The notes: generated from the letters alone by a model not told the origin. Numbered from the stretch's first letter, positions 1 through 10,898 are shown. The stretch: DNA of 64,000 nucleotides from Janthinobacterium sp. 344 (GCF_900112025.1 NZ_FOKL01000003.1:434001-498000), one strand, 5' to 3'. Program-made: numbers and translations.

Positions 1-33
1 GGTCCGGCACGAAGGGGCTGGCGTGTTGCGGGC

Positions 34-1224
<1,191 letters not shown>

Positions 1225-1318
1225 GGGCCGACTATACCGCGCGCCATCTGCAGGCGTGAACGAATGGTGCCGCGCTAGCTTATCCGGATTTTGCATATGC
1301 GCGCCGCCGCTCCCCTGC

Positions 1319-1334
1319 TGGCCCGAAGCTTGCA
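1319..1334 (+). promoter_or_regulatory. Sigma54 (-24/-12) promoter of the FMN monooxygenase
   Basis: TGGCCCGAAGCTTGCA matches the sigma54 consensus TGGCACG-N4-TTGCA at all but one fixed position. The invariant GG and GC are exactly 10 bases apart. It lies 49 bases before the ATG of the monooxygenase gene and beside a sigma54 activator gene. Two short palindromes just upstream, ATCCGGAT (1282-1289) and GCATATGC (1293-1300), may belong to an activator site, but that is only a guess. Confidence 0.75.
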
Positions 1335-1382
1335 TCCACATTGAGGCAAACCCTGTCGCCACCCCACCACGGAGCTTCGCCC

Positions 1383-2720
1383 ATGCCAGCACGCCAGCTA
1401 GTCCTGAACGTCTTCCTGCAACGCCACGGCCACCACCCTGCCGCCTGGCGCCATCCGTCGGCAAGCGCCAGCGGGCGGCCCGACCTGGCCTGGTGGCTGC
1501 ATGCCGCCCGGCTGGCCGAGGCGGCCAAGTTCGACAGTTTTTTTATCGCCGACTTCATCGGCCGCTCGGGCGACGTCACGCCGGAGACGGGCCGCGCCGC
1601 CATCGGCCTGCCCTTCGAACCCTACACCCTGCTGTCGGCCATCGCCGCCGTGACGCGCCATATCGGCCTGATCGCGACCGTCAACACGAATTACGAGCAC
1701 CCGTATCACGTGGCGCGCAAATTCAGTTCGCTCGACCACCTGAGCGGCGGGCGCGCGGGCTGGAATATCGTCTCCTCGTTCGCCGAGCATACGGCGCGCA
1801 ATTTCGGCATCGATGCGCCGCGCAGCCACGCGCAGCGCTATGCGCGCGCCGATGAATTCGTCGCCCTGTCCAAGGCCCTGTGGGACAGCTGGGACGACGA
1901 TGCCTTCGACCGGCCCGACCGCTCCGGCGGCCAGTTCTACCAGCCGACGGCGGGCCATGCGCTCGATTTCCAGGGCGAGTATTTCGCCTCGCAAGGCTTG
2001 CTCGACCTGCCCCGTCCCGTGCAGGGCCACCCCGTGCTGGTCCAGGCGGGCAATTCCGAGACGGGCCGCGAATTTGCCGCGCGGCTGGCCGAGATGGTGT
2101 ACTGCTCCGCCACCTCGCTGCCCGTGGCGCAGGCGTATTACGCGGACGTCAAGGGCCGCATGGCCAAATACGGCCGCGCGGAAGATCAGTTGAAGGTGAC
2201 GCCGGGGCTGTCGGTGGTGGTGGCGGAAAGCGACCAGCAGGCGCAGGATCAATTTGACGAACTGCAGGCGCTGGTCGACTTCAGCAATCTGGAATTTGGC
2301 GGCTTCGACTTGTCCGGCTATCCGCTCGACGGCCCCCTGCCCGACCTGCCCTACGTGGCGGGCGACAATGGCAAGGGACGCTTCCGGCAGCAGCTGGAGC
2401 TTGCCCGCCGCGAGCACCTGACCCTGCGCCAGCTGGTGCTGCGCTTTCGCGTGGCGCGCGGCCATCTGCAAGCCGTCGGCTCCGTCAAGACCGTGGCCGA
2501 CGTGATGGAGCAATGGTTCGTGGAACGGGGCGCGGACGGCTTCAACATCGTGCCACCCTTGCTGCCGCAAGGCTTCGAGGACTTTACCCGGCTGGTGGTG
2601 CCGGAACTGCAGCGGCGCGGCCTGTTCCGCACCGAGTATGCGGCCAGCACCCTGCGCGGCCACCTGGGCCTGGCGCGGCCGGCCAACCCGCATACGGGGA
2701 CGCGGGCGCGGGCCGCCTGA
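1383..2720 (+). CDS. NtaA/SnaA/DszA-family FMN-dependent monooxygenase
   Basis: 445 aa luciferase-like (LLM) flavin monooxygenase of the NtaA/SnaA/DszA/SoxA group. Its members use FMNH2 from a separate reductase to oxidise sulfur- or nitrogen-containing organics (for example dibenzothiophene sulfone, nitrilotriacetate, sulfones). Family signatures include the N-terminal [49 protein letters not shown], and GWNIVSS followed by RYARADEFV. The ATG at 1383 is preceded by GGAG at a good distance; the frame is open upstream but without a site. It sits behind a sigma54 promoter and opposite an SfnR-like activator, so expression under sulfur limitation is likely. No flavin reductase is encoded nearby. 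Substrate unknown. Confidence 0.85.
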   Translation: MPARQLVLNVFLQRHGHHPAAWRHPSASASGRPDLAWWLHAARLAEAAKFDSFFIADFIGRSGDVTPETGRAAIGLPFEPYTLLSAIAAVTRHIGLIATVNTNYEHPYHVARKFSSLDHLSGGRAGWNIVSSFAEHTARNFGIDAPRSHAQRYARADEFVALSKALWDSWDDDAFDRPDRSGGQFYQPTAGHALDFQGEYFASQGLLDLPRPVQGHPVLVQAGNSETGREFAARLAEMVYCSATSLPVAQAYYADVKGRMAKYGRAEDQLKVTPGLSVVVAESDQQAQDQFDELQALVDFSNLEFGGFDLSGYPLDGPLPDLPYVAGDNGKGRFRQQLELARREHLTLRQLVLRFRVARGHLQAVGSVKTVADVMEQWFVERGADGFNIVPPLLPQGFEDFTRLVVPELQRRGLFRTEYAASTLRGHLGLARPANPHTGTRARAA

Positions 2721-2723
2721 CGA

Positions 2724-4025
2724 TCACTGGTCCGGGTCGAAATGCTTGCGCAAGCCTTGCCAGCACTCGAAATAATCCTGTTGCAGCAACTCGCTGTCCA
2801 AGGCGAACGGCGTGGGCTTGAGGATGGTGCGCGTCTCGAACATGAAGGCCATGGTGTCCGCCACTTTCACGGGCGTGGCCGTGTCGCTGTGCGAGGCACG
2901 TTCGAAGGTCTGCGCATCGGGGCCGTGGCCGGACATGCAGTTGTGCAGGCTGGCGCCGCCCGGCACGAAACCGGCCGCCTTGGCATCGTACACGCCGTGG
3001 ATCAGTCCCATGAACTCGCTGGCCACGTTGCGGTGGAACCAGGGCGGCCGGAACGTATGCTCGGCGGCCAGCCAGCGCGGCGGGAAGATGGCGAAGTCGA
3101 TGGCGCCGAACAGCGGGTTTTCGCTCGGCGCCTGCAGCACGAGGAAGATCGACGGGTCCGGATGGTCGTAGCTGATGGAGCCGATGACATTGAAGCGGCG
3201 CAGATCGTATTTGTACGGCGCATAATTGCCATGCCAGGCCACCACGTCCAGCGGCGAATGGTCCAAGGTCGTGCGCCACAGGTGGCCGCCGAACTTGGCC
3301 AGCAGCTCGCACTCGCCGTCGATATCTTCATACGCCGCGTGCGGCGTGAGGAAGTCGCGGGAGTTCGCCAGGCCGTTCGAGCCGATCGGTCCCATGTCCG
3401 GCAGGCGGAAGGCCGTGCCGAAATTTTCGCACACATAGCCGCGCGCCTGGCCATCCGGCAGGGTCACGCGGAAACGCACGCCGCGCGGGATGACGGCGAT
3501 TTCCTGCGGTTCCAACTCGATCAGGCCCAGTTCCGTGGCGATCGCCAGCCGCCCCTGCTGTGGCACGACCAGCAATTCGCCGTCGGCGGAATAGAAAAAG
3601 CGCTGCATGGAGCGGTTGGCGGCATACACGTGGATGGCGCAGCCGCTCATCGCTTCGGCGCTGCCATTGCCCGCCATCGTTTGCCAGCCGTCGATGAAGT
3701 CCACCGGCGTGGCGCTGTCGGGCGGCGGCAGCGGGTCCCAGCGCAGCTGGTTCGGCGGCGTGGGCGGCATGGCGTGGAAATCGCTGACGATGCGGGTATT
3801 CTGCAGCAAAGTGAATGGCGGATGCTGGCTGGCGGGACGGATGCGGTACAGCCACGAGCGCCGGTTCTGCGCGCGCGGCGCCGTGAAGGCCGTGCCCGAC
3901 AGTTGTTCCGCGTACAGACCCAGCGGCGCCCGCTGCGGCGAATTCTGCCCCTGCGGCAAGGCGCCGGCGATGGCTTCCGTGGCAAACTCGTTGCCGAAGC
4001 CGCTTTGGTAGCCGGCGCCTATCAT
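2724..4025 (-). CDS. hmgA: Homogentisate 1,2-dioxygenase
   Basis: 433 aa, the usual family length. This non-haem iron dioxygenase opens the ring of homogentisate to maleylacetoacetate in tyrosine/phenylacetate catabolism. The N-terminal [14 protein letters not shown] and the iron-site segments [16 protein letters not shown] and [10 protein letters not shown] (His, Glu and His ligands) are present. The start at 4025 overlaps the stop of the small DUF2783 gene by four bases (ATGA), so the two are translationally coupled. It is the last gene of a four-gene minus-strand operon. The next pathway enzymes (maleylacetoacetate isomerase, fumarylacetoacetase) are not in the window. Its stop lies 3 bases from the convergent monooxygenase gene. 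Confidence 0.95.
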   Translation of the reverse strand: MIGAGYQSGFGNEFATEAIAGALPQGQNSPQRAPLGLYAEQLSGTAFTAPRAQNRRSWLYRIRPASQHPPFTLLQNTRIVSDFHAMPPTPPNQLRWDPLPPPDSATPVDFIDGWQTMAGNGSAEAMSGCAIHVYAANRSMQRFFYSADGELLVVPQQGRLAIATELGLIELEPQEIAVIPRGVRFRVTLPDGQARGYVCENFGTAFRLPDMGPIGSNGLANSRDFLTPHAAYEDIDGECELLAKFGGHLWRTTLDHSPLDVVAWHGNYAPYKYDLRRFNVIGSISYDHPDPSIFLVLQAPSENPLFGAIDFAIFPPRWLAAEHTFRPPWFHRNVASEFMGLIHGVYDAKAAGFVPGGASLHNCMSGHGPDAQTFERASHSDTATPVKVADTMAFMFETRTILKPTPFALDSELLQQDYFECWQGLRKHFDPDQ

Positions 4026-4207
4026 GCGCTCTCCGCCAGGCCGTCGGCCGCGTCGCGCAGCAAGCCCTGCACCACGTCCGCCTGGCCGATGGCGCCCATG
4101 GCCAGCAGGGCGAAGCGGGCCAGGAACAGGGACGAGCGCTGCTCGCCCAGGCCGCCCATGGTGTGGCACAGCTCGGTGTACAAATTATCCAGTTCGATGT
4201 CGGTCAT
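4022..4207 (-). CDS. DUF2783 small protein of homogentisate cluster
   Basis: 61 aa, mostly helical, with no signal or membrane segment; begins [19 protein letters not shown]. It resembles the DUF2783 family, small proteins that in betaproteobacteria are found beside MhpA-like FAD hydroxylases and aromatic-ring dioxygenases. Function is unknown; an accessory or stabilising partner of a neighbouring enzyme is an inference from gene order. An AAGGAGAC-type site precedes the ATG. It overlaps hmgA by four bases and follows the FAD hydroxylase gene by 12 bases. Confidence 0.75.
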   Translation of the reverse strand: MTDIELDNLYTELCHTMGGLGEQRSSLFLARFALLAMGAIGQADVVQGLLRDAADGLAESA

Positions 4208-4219
4208 GTTGTCTCCTTG

Positions 4220-5899
4220 TTACTTTGATTGGGCGATGCCGGCCGCCGCCAGCGCCCGCGCCACCTGCCCTGCTTGCACTTGCCGCCAGCGCCCCAGCAC
4301 GTGCCCATCCGGGCGCACCAGGTAAAACGTGCCGGGCCGGGCGCCGAACAGCGAGCATGCCTGCCCCGCATGGTCCCAGGCGCCCCCTTGCGTCCCGCTG
4401 CGGGCGATCGCCACAGTCGTCAAGGGCCAGGCATCGCCCAGTGCCAGCAGTTCGGCCGGCGCCGCGCCATCGTCGCTGAAGTACAGCCCCGTGAAATGGC
4501 CATCGTCGCGCTTGAGCAAATCGCTAATATACCCCGCTTTTTGCCCGCCGTCGTGCGGCAGCGCCAACGGACATTCGGGCAGGACCGTGCCCGGCGCGGG
4601 ACCGCCGGCAAAGCCGTCCTGGTCGGGCGCGCTCAAGGCCGACTGCGCATACGCGATGGCGCTGGTCTGGCGCGGGTTGATCAGCGAGCGCACGTGCGCA
4701 TGCTTGCCCGCCAGCCCCAGCACGGCCGTGCGCATCAGCTCGAAGGCGAAGGTAGGCGGCGCCATGAATTCCGTGCTCTTCGTGCCGTGACGCAGGTTTT
4801 CATGGGCGGCGAACACGCGTTCGTCCGAATAGCTGTCCAGCAAGCCATGCTCCGCCTGGCCGTTGACGACATACGCCAGCTTCCACGCCAGGTTGTCCGC
4901 GTCGTCGATGCCGGAATTGGCCCCGCGCACGCCGAAGATGGGCACCAGGTGGGCGGCGTCGCCCGCGAACAGCACGGGGCCATGCCGGTATTTCTCCAGG
5001 GTCAGCGCGTTGGCCTTGTAGATGGTGATCCACACGGGGTGCCACGGCGCCGTCTCGCCCATCATGGCCAGCAGGCTGTCCACGCGGGGCGCCACGTTTT
5101 CCAGCAGCACGGCCGCCTGCGCATCCTCGTCGTCGCGCAGCTGGTAATCGATGCGCCAGATATCGTCGGGCTGCTTGTGCACCAGCACGGTCGAGCCGGG
5201 ATTCGACGCCGGGTCGAAATACGCGAGCCGCTCCGTCGGACGTTCGCTTTTCAGGTGGATATCGACGATGACATAGCGGCCCTCGTAGCTGGTGCCCTGC
5301 AATTTGAGGCCCAGCGCCTCGCGCACCACGCTGCGCCCGCCATCGGCCGCCACCAGCCAGTCCGTCTCGATCTGGTAGGTTTCATCGGGCGTGGCCACGG
5401 TGACGGTGGCGCCATCGGCGCGCCGCTGCACGCCCGTGACGCGCGTCTGCCAGCGGATATCGATCAGCTCCGGCTGGCGTTCGGCCGCATCGAGCAGGAA
5501 TTGCTCGATATGGTATTGCGCCAGGTTGACCATCGGCGGCAGTTTCTGGTGCGCGTCTTGCGGCATCGTAAAGTGCAGCACTTCCTCGTCGCGGTAAAAG
5601 CTGCGCCCGCCCGCCCACGGCAAGCCCTTGGCCAGGAAACCGTCAAGCGCGCCCAGGCGTTCGATGATTTCCAGGCTGCGCCGCGAGATGCAGATGGCGC
5701 GGCTGCCCGTGCAGACGCCGTCGTCCGCCTCGATCAGCACCGAGCGCACGCCGTGGCGGGCCAGGCCCAGGGCCGTGGCCAGTCCCACGGGGCCGCCGCC
5801 GACGATCAATACGGGCACATGCTGGGTGCCTCCAGCGGCGGGTTTGCCGGGCGGATACACTGTCGGCACATGGGGATAAGGGTGGAACGTGTCGCTCAT
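4220..5899 (-). CDS. FAD-dependent aromatic hydroxylase (MhpA-like)
   Basis: 559 aa class A flavoprotein monooxygenase (PheA/TfdB/MhpA family, FAD_binding_3). It shows the dinucleotide motif VLIVGGGPVGLATALGLA near residue 30, the DG motif VAADGGRSVVREALG, and the GD motif VLFAGDAAHLVPIFGVRGAN, followed by a thioredoxin-like C-terminal domain with degraded sequence. These enzymes use NAD(P)H and O2 to hydroxylate phenolic acids. Between an MFS aromatic-acid carrier and hmgA, it may produce homogentisate, for example from a hydroxyphenylacetate, but the substrate is inferred from context only. The ATG at 5899 is preceded by AAGGAAG; the open frame further upstream is in the shadow of the transporter gene. 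Confidence 0.85.
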   Translation of the reverse strand: MSDTFHPYPHVPTVYPPGKPAAGGTQHVPVLIVGGGPVGLATALGLARHGVRSVLIEADDGVCTGSRAICISRRSLEIIERLGALDGFLAKGLPWAGGRSFYRDEEVLHFTMPQDAHQKLPPMVNLAQYHIEQFLLDAAERQPELIDIRWQTRVTGVQRRADGATVTVATPDETYQIETDWLVAADGGRSVVREALGLKLQGTSYEGRYVIVDIHLKSERPTERLAYFDPASNPGSTVLVHKQPDDIWRIDYQLRDDEDAQAAVLLENVAPRVDSLLAMMGETAPWHPVWITIYKANALTLEKYRHGPVLFAGDAAHLVPIFGVRGANSGIDDADNLAWKLAYVVNGQAEHGLLDSYSDERVFAAHENLRHGTKSTEFMAPPTFAFELMRTAVLGLAGKHAHVRSLINPRQTSAIAYAQSALSAPDQDGFAGGPAPGTVLPECPLALPHDGGQKAGYISDLLKRDDGHFTGLYFSDDGAAPAELLALGDAWPLTTVAIARSGTQGGAWDHAGQACSLFGARPGTFYLVRPDGHVLGRWRQVQAGQVARALAAAGIAQSK

Positions 5900-5910
5900 G
5901 ATGCTTCCTT

Positions 5911-7275
5911 TCAACTTGGTTTTTTGCCGCCGCGGGCGATGGGCAGGGTCAGCACGATGGCCGCGCCCGCCACCAGCAGCACGCTGGCGTACAGCAGGCC
6001 GGTGGCAAAGCTGTGCGTCAAGTCCTTCAGCCAGCCCACGACGACGGGGTTCAGGGCCGAGCCGATATTGCCCGTGGCATTGATGACGGCGATGCCGATG
6101 GCGCGCGCGCCCAGGCTCAGGGCACGGTCCGGCGTGGTCCAGAAGACGGACATGGCCGTATACGCGCCCGTCGAGGCCATGCACACGCCCAGCAGCTGCA
6201 CCACGGGATTGCCGGCATACGCGGTGAACAGCCAGCCGGCGGCCGACAGCAGCATGGGCCAGACGATGTGCCAGCGGCGCTCCTGCAGGCGGTCCGAGCG
6301 GCGGCCCCAGGCGATCATGCCGATCACGGTGCACACTTGCGGGATGGCCGCCAGCAAGCCGATCTGCGTGTTGCTGGCGTTGCTATTAAAACTTTTCACG
6401 ATCAGCGGCGTCCACACGGCCACCATCGCCAGGGTGTTGACCAGGCAGAAATAGGCGATGCCGAATTTCAGCACGGTGGGCGAACACATTTCCGCCAGCA
6501 CCGGGACTTTTTGCGGGGGCGCATCCGGCTTGTGCTCGGCCGCCAGCATGCGCGCCAGCACCTGCTGTTCCAGCTTGCCCAGCCAGTTCACCTTGTGGGG
6601 CGCATCGTCGAGGTAGCCATACACTGCCAGGCCCAGCAGCACGGACGGCATGCCTTCGAGCAGGAACAGCCATTGCCAGCCCTTCAAGCCCCAGTGGCCA
6701 TCGAGGCCCAGGATCAGGCCCGACAGGGCCGAGCCGATGGCGGCCGTCACGGGCATGGCGATCATGAACAGGGCATTGGCGCGCGCCCGGTAGGCGCTGG
6801 GAAACCAGTAGGTGAGGTAGAGCAGCATGCCGGGCAGGAAGCCCGCCTCCGCCACGCCGACCAAAAAGCGCAGCGCATACAGGCTGGCCGGGCCGCTGGC
6901 GAACAGGGTCGCCGTCGAGGCCAGGCCCCAGGCGATCATCATGGAGCCTATCCATTTACGGGCGCCGATGCGCGCCAGCACGATGTTGCTGGGAATGCTG
7001 CAGGCGATGTAGGCGATGTAGAACAGCGTGGTGGCAAAGCCGAACTGGGTGCCCGACAAGCCCAGATCCTGCATCATGGTCAGGCCGGCGAAGCCGATGT
7101 TGATGCGGTCAAGAAAGGAAAACACGAATAGCAGGAACAGGAATCCCAGCAGATGGCGCGATACCTTGCGCATCACCTGCTGTTCCAGTTGTACGCTGGC
7201 CGCGTCGAGGACGGGCGCCGGGGCGGCGCCGATGGCGGGGGTTGCCCCCTGGGCGATGGTCATGCTGGTCTCCAT
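5911..7275 (-). CDS. MFS transporter, anion:cation symporter (phthalate permease-like)
   Basis: 454 aa major facilitator with about 12 membrane helices. Family-specific pieces include FSFLDRINIGFAGL in the first helix, RFLVGVAEAGFLPGMLLYLTYWFP in helix 4-5, and AIGIAVINATGNIGSALNP late in the protein. These fit the ACS/tartrate-phthalate family that imports organic and aromatic acids. The start at 7275 has GGAGGG upstream; an alternative ATG lies four codons inside. It is the first gene of the operon leading to the FAD hydroxylase, DUF2783 and hmgA, so it probably imports the aromatic acid degraded by them. Confidence 0.85.
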   Translation of the reverse strand: METSMTIAQGATPAIGAAPAPVLDAASVQLEQQVMRKVSRHLLGFLFLLFVFSFLDRINIGFAGLTMMQDLGLSGTQFGFATTLFYIAYIACSIPSNIVLARIGARKWIGSMMIAWGLASTATLFASGPASLYALRFLVGVAEAGFLPGMLLYLTYWFPSAYRARANALFMIAMPVTAAIGSALSGLILGLDGHWGLKGWQWLFLLEGMPSVLLGLAVYGYLDDAPHKVNWLGKLEQQVLARMLAAEHKPDAPPQKVPVLAEMCSPTVLKFGIAYFCLVNTLAMVAVWTPLIVKSFNSNASNTQIGLLAAIPQVCTVIGMIAWGRRSDRLQERRWHIVWPMLLSAAGWLFTAYAGNPVVQLLGVCMASTGAYTAMSVFWTTPDRALSLGARAIGIAVINATGNIGSALNPVVVGWLKDLTHSFATGLLYASVLLVAGAAIVLTLPIARGGKKPS

Positions 7276-7430
7276 AAGGTGTCGCCCTCCCCTGTTTATT
7301 GTTCTTGGGTGAGAGCGGCCGGCTACTCCGGCGTGACACACAGTATGCAGACGACGACGCCGGCGGCTGTCCCCATTTTGGGGACAAGCGCCGGCCGGAC
7401 GACCTGGCGGGCGGCACTGCCCGGCGCAGG

Positions 7431-7466
7431 CAAAAACGGCGGCGCCCCCGGCAAGAGCGCCGCCGT
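7431..7466 (-). terminator. Rho-independent terminator after DUF1842 gene
   Basis: A perfect 10-bp stem (ACGGCGGCGC at 7436-7445 pairing with GCGCCGCCGT at 7457-7466) has an 11-base loop. On the minus strand it is followed directly by a run of five T. It lies 28 bases past the stop of the minus-strand gene ending at 7495, and upstream of the transporter operon. Confidence 0.8.
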
Positions 7467-7494
7467 CCAGGCAGGCCGCCGTCAGCGGGCCAGC

Positions 7495-7893
7495 TTAGCC
7501 GCGCTTCTTGATCGGCACGTTATCGATTTTCTGCTGGTCATAGCTGAAGGAACCATGGCCACTCCAGTTGTTGTCGGTGACAAAGGTGGCGTCGAATTTG
7601 GCCAGGTAGCTGCCGATGGCCGGCGGCGGCACGGAGACGACGTATTCGCCGCTCAGGCTGAAGACGCGCGTGGCGCCGCCAATGCCCAGGCCGTGCACGG
7701 GGCCGCTGACGGGGCGGATCACCACGCGGCCATGCGGTGGGGCGATCGATTGCGTGATCAGCGCTTCGCCGCTCACGGTGCCGTCGTCGGGATTGTAGAA
7801 CAGGGCCAGATTCAGGATGGGTGCGCCAGGCAAGCCGAGGTTGCCGGCGATCAGATAGACGTGTTCTACCGCATTCAATTCAGTTGAGGACAC
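7495..7893 (-). CDS. DUF1842-like hypothetical protein
   Basis: 132 aa if started at the GTG at 7893, which has a strong AAGGAG site six bases away. The longer open frame upstream lacks such a site. The conserved stretch VYLIAGNLGLPGAPILNLALFYNP and the following beta-rich segment resemble the DUF1842 family (unknown function, found in Burkholderiales). No signal peptide or membrane helix is visible; it is probably a cytoplasmic beta-sandwich protein. The gene stands alone, with its own terminator after it and a LuxR regulator gene upstream on the same strand. Confidence 0.65.
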   Translation of the reverse strand: MSSTELNAVEHVYLIAGNLGLPGAPILNLALFYNPDDGTVSGEALITQSIAPPHGRVVIRPVSGPVHGLGIGGATRVFSLSGEYVVSVPPPAIGSYLAKFDATFVTDNNWSGHGSFSYDQQKIDNVPIKKRG

Positions 7894-8052
7894 AATGCAC
7901 TCCTTCGGGGAAAGTTTCCTGAGCCATGAAAACAGAGATCGCGGGGGTGCGACAGGCACTGGCTGTCAGCCTTGCTGATGGCCCTCATGCTTCAGCGCAT
8001 CAACACTCTGCAGACAGCATAGTCCGCATTTTCATAGCAATATGCTCACATT

Positions 8053-8073
8053 ATTGCCTTGAATTCTGGCAAT
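8053..8073. promoter_or_regulatory. Candidate operator palindrome upstream of DUF1842 gene
   Basis: ATTGCC and its complement GGCAAT are separated by nine bases in an AT-rich 216-base intergenic stretch. The neighbouring LuxR-type regulator could be the binder, but nothing proves it. Confidence 0.3.
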
Positions 8074-8109
8074 TTTATGCTGTGCCCGGCATGCGGCGTG
8101 CGCTAGCAT

Positions 8110-8928
8110 TCATGCGGCATGCGGCCCTAGACATAGCGCAAACAATTGCCGCTGGCTGGAAATGCCCAGGCGTTTATACGCGCGCTTTTGATACGTGATC
8201 ACGCTCGATGGCTGCACGCCCATGGTCTCGGCGATCTCCGCGGCCGTCAAGCCTTCGAGCACGCCGCGCAGCACGTCGAGTTCGCGCTTGCTCAATTGCG
8301 GGCCATGCTGGCGCAAGCGGGCCAGCATCATGGGCGAGACGCCTTGCGCGGGCTGGCCGTTCAGGCTGTAGTGGTGCCTGGCCGCATACGCGAACAGCGG
8401 CGACAGGGTTTCGATGGCGGCGATTTCGCCGGGCTGGAACTGGCCCTCGCCGCTGTCGCGGTAGAAATTGACGGAAAGCCAGATATCGCTGGCCGGCTGC
8501 ACCAGCAGGGACAAGCGGTCCGACACGTTCGGTTTCTGGTAGCACGCGGCGCGGTAGCCGGGATGGCGGATCTCGTCGCTGGCCTGCTGGTGCAGCACCA
8601 TGGCGGGATCGCTTTTCACGCCTGGCGCCGGCGCGATGATGCTCTGGTTGCCGTCGAGCGCATAGTAATGGCGCGCGTAGCTGTCGGCGATATCCTGCAA
8701 AAAGCGTCCGCCGCGCCGGTCGGCCACGGCCACCGTGCGCGGGCGGTTGCCAAATTCATACGCAAAGATCGTGCACTGGGCGATGGAGGCGGCCGTGCTG
8801 GCGGTTTTCAGGATGGCGCCCGCCATCGTGTTGACATCCGCGTGGCCGATGGCCGACACCAGGTCGAGGGCGCGCCCCAGATCCAGCTGTCCATCGGCCT
8901 GCCGCCGTTCCACCCGCCAGTAGCGCAT
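8110..8928 (-). CDS. LuxR-family transcriptional regulator
   Basis: 272 aa. The last ~65 residues form a LuxR/GerE helix-turn-helix: LSKRELDVLRGVLEGLTAAEIAETMG, then PSSVITYQKRAYKRLGI. The N-terminal ~195 residues are an unassigned sensor-like region. It lacks the WxxxY and D-P-W pattern of acyl-homoserine-lactone binding domains and is not a receiver. No luxI gene is nearby. It is an orphan regulator between msrA and the DUF1842 gene; the target is unknown. Confidence 0.8.
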   Translation of the reverse strand: MRYWRVERRQADGQLDLGRALDLVSAIGHADVNTMAGAILKTASTAASIAQCTIFAYEFGNRPRTVAVADRRGGRFLQDIADSYARHYYALDGNQSIIAPAPGVKSDPAMVLHQQASDEIRHPGYRAACYQKPNVSDRLSLLVQPASDIWLSVNFYRDSGEGQFQPGEIAAIETLSPLFAYAARHHYSLNGQPAQGVSPMMLARLRQHGPQLSKRELDVLRGVLEGLTAAEIAETMGVQPSSVITYQKRAYKRLGISSQRQLFALCLGPHAA

Positions 8929-8953
8929 GAGCGCCTCCCCCGTCGCCGCGCGC

Positions 8954-9463
8954 TTATTGTCCGCGCTGCGGCAAGACCCAGTCCGGCCGGATGTAGTGGC
9001 AGGTGTAGCCGTGCGGCAAGCGCTGCAGATAATCCTGGTGTTCCGGTTCCGCTTCCCAGAACGGGCCGGCCGGCGCCACTTCCGTCACCACCTTGCCGGG
9101 CCACAGGCCCGAGGCGTCGACGTCGCGGATCGTGTCTTCGGCCACGCGCCGCTGCTCGTCGCTCGTGTAAAAGATGGCCGAACGGTAGCTGGTGCCGCGG
9201 TCATTGCCCTGGCGGTTTTCCGTGCTGGGATCATGGATCTGGAAGAAGAATTCCAGGATCTTGCGGTAGCTGATGAGCTTTGGGTCGAAGATGATCTCGA
9301 TCGCTTCCGCATGCGTGCCGTGGTTGCGGTAGGTGGCGTTGGCCACGTCGCCGCCGCTGTAGCCCACGCGCGTGGCCAGCACGCCCGGATAGCGGCGCAG
9401 CAAGTCTTGTACGCCCCAGAAGCAGCCGCCGGCCAGGATCGCGGTGTCGTTGTCGTGTGCCAT
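8954..9463 (-). CDS. msrA: Peptide methionine sulfoxide reductase A
   Basis: 169 aa. It reduces the S-epimer of methionine sulfoxide in oxidised proteins. The catalytic motif GGCFWG sits near residue 12, followed by [24 protein letters not shown], the usual substrate-binding region. The ATG at 9463 has GGGAAAG upstream. An upstream in-frame ATG at 9481 would add six residues but has no binding site. No signal peptide, so cytoplasmic. msrB is not adjacent. Confidence 0.93.
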   Translation of the reverse strand: MAHDNDTAILAGGCFWGVQDLLRRYPGVLATRVGYSGGDVANATYRNHGTHAEAIEIIFDPKLISYRKILEFFFQIHDPSTENRQGNDRGTSYRSAIFYTSDEQRRVAEDTIRDVDASGLWPGKVVTEVAPAGPFWEAEPEHQDYLQRLPHGYTCHYIRPDWVLPQRGQ

Positions 9464-9518
9464 GGTGTCTTTCCCGTTCATTCAGAAGCAGCTATCTTAC
9501 TCTGTCGCGCGACTTTCT

Positions 9519-10862
9519 TCAGCGGGCCAGCAAGCGCTTGAGCTGCGCCGCCTGGTAGGCGCCGATGGCGTCGTTGAACAGGCAGCGGATCAGCGGGTCG
9601 TCGACGATGTCGGCCTGCGCCAGTTCGGCCCGCGTGGCGGCGTCGAACGGGCCATCGTTGATGCGCATGTACATCGACGTCAGCGATTCGCCCAGCACCA
9701 GCGCCGCATGGCATTTCACCAGCGGCACTTCGGTGGTCCAGCCCGGCGCTTCGCCCGTCTCCGGCACGAGGTCGATCAAGTCGCCATGCGTGCGGTAATG
9801 CAGGACCGTGGCGGCGCCGTCATGGCCGTACAGGGCCAGGCGCCACAGGCGCGGCTGCTGGAAGTAGCTGTCCTCGGGCAGTTCCATGTCGCGGTAGCGT
9901 TCGAGCAGGCCGTGGCGGCAGAAGTCCAGCACCAGCGCTGCTTCCGCTGCGCCCAGGGGCGCGAAGCGGCGCGCGATCTCCGCCGTGGCGGGCGCAAGCG
10001 CCTCGGGGCGGTAGTCGAAATCCACGTCCTGCGGCCCCATGGGCAGCACCCAGGGCAAGGGGTCGGCGCTGCTCGCTGCGTGCGCGTCGAGCCGCACGGC
10101 CATGGACGGGTCGAGCCGGAAAATGTGCGTCTCGGGCAGCGCGGTGCCGATTTCCTCTGCAAAGCGGCGGTAGCTGATGGGGAACATCGCATGGTTGTAC
10201 CACGACCAGTCTTCCTGCACGAACTGGCACGAGCTGGGCACGAGGTAACGGGGCGCCAGCGCGCGCAGCTGCGGCACCCAGTCGTCGGGAAGTTCGACCG
10301 GGCCTCGCGCCGCCAGCGACGGCGCGATGACGGCGATCTCGCGCATGGTCTGGAATGGCCACAAGACCATGTCCCACGGCGCGAACGCGGCCAGCTGCGC
10401 CAATGTCTCCGGGCCGATCCAGGAATCGACGACATTGAGCACATTCATGCCCGCCGCGCGCACCTGGAACAGCGAATCGACATCGTCATCGAGCGCCCGG
10501 CGCGGGATCACTTCGATGGCGCCCACGCGCACGGGCACGTCCACCTGCAGCTTTTCCACCCGCGAAAAACCCAGCGCGCGCAGCATGGCGAACAGTTCGT
10601 CGAAGACGCAGTACAGATAGATGGGGGTGGCGCGGTCGAGCACATCGAGGCTGTCGAGCGAACAGTGGTCGTCGTGGAAGTGCGAGATGAAGACGGCATC
10701 CCAGCGCAGCCGGCGCACGGCGTCGAGGTCGAAGCGCACGGAGGGAAAGGCGTGGCAGTTGCGGCTGAACGGATTCTCGACGATGGGGTCGAAGGCGATG
10801 GCCGTGCCTTCGCATTCGAAGACATAGCCGGCGTGCAGGATGCGGGAGATTTTCAGGGGCAT
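9519..10862 (-). CDS. MBL-fold metallo-hydrolase, UlaG-like
   Basis: 447 aa. The N-terminal half carries a metallo-beta-lactamase fold with the metal motif FISHFHDDHCS (HxHxDH) near residue 60, preceded by the strand ILHAGYVFECEGTAIAFDP seen in UlaG/RomA-type hydrolases. The C-terminal ~200 residues, with W/Y-rich segments, are unassigned. No signal peptide. Substrate unknown. It stands alone between msrA and hemB; a palindromic repeat lies just upstream of its start. Confidence 0.75.
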   Translation of the reverse strand: MPLKISRILHAGYVFECEGTAIAFDPIVENPFSRNCHAFPSVRFDLDAVRRLRWDAVFISHFHDDHCSLDSLDVLDRATPIYLYCVFDELFAMLRALGFSRVEKLQVDVPVRVGAIEVIPRRALDDDVDSLFQVRAAGMNVLNVVDSWIGPETLAQLAAFAPWDMVLWPFQTMREIAVIAPSLAARGPVELPDDWVPQLRALAPRYLVPSSCQFVQEDWSWYNHAMFPISYRRFAEEIGTALPETHIFRLDPSMAVRLDAHAASSADPLPWVLPMGPQDVDFDYRPEALAPATAEIARRFAPLGAAEAALVLDFCRHGLLERYRDMELPEDSYFQQPRLWRLALYGHDGAATVLHYRTHGDLIDLVPETGEAPGWTTEVPLVKCHAALVLGESLTSMYMRINDGPFDAATRAELAQADIVDDPLIRCLFNDAIGAYQAAQLKRLLAR

Positions 10863-10898
10863 GGGGGAAAGCTAAGAATACCCAACAGCATGAATACC

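Noticed and set aside
4229-6454. 741-codon plus-strand frame
   Set aside because: Antisense shadow of the FAD hydroxylase and transporter genes; low-complexity His/Arg/Gly-rich composition typical of such shadows.
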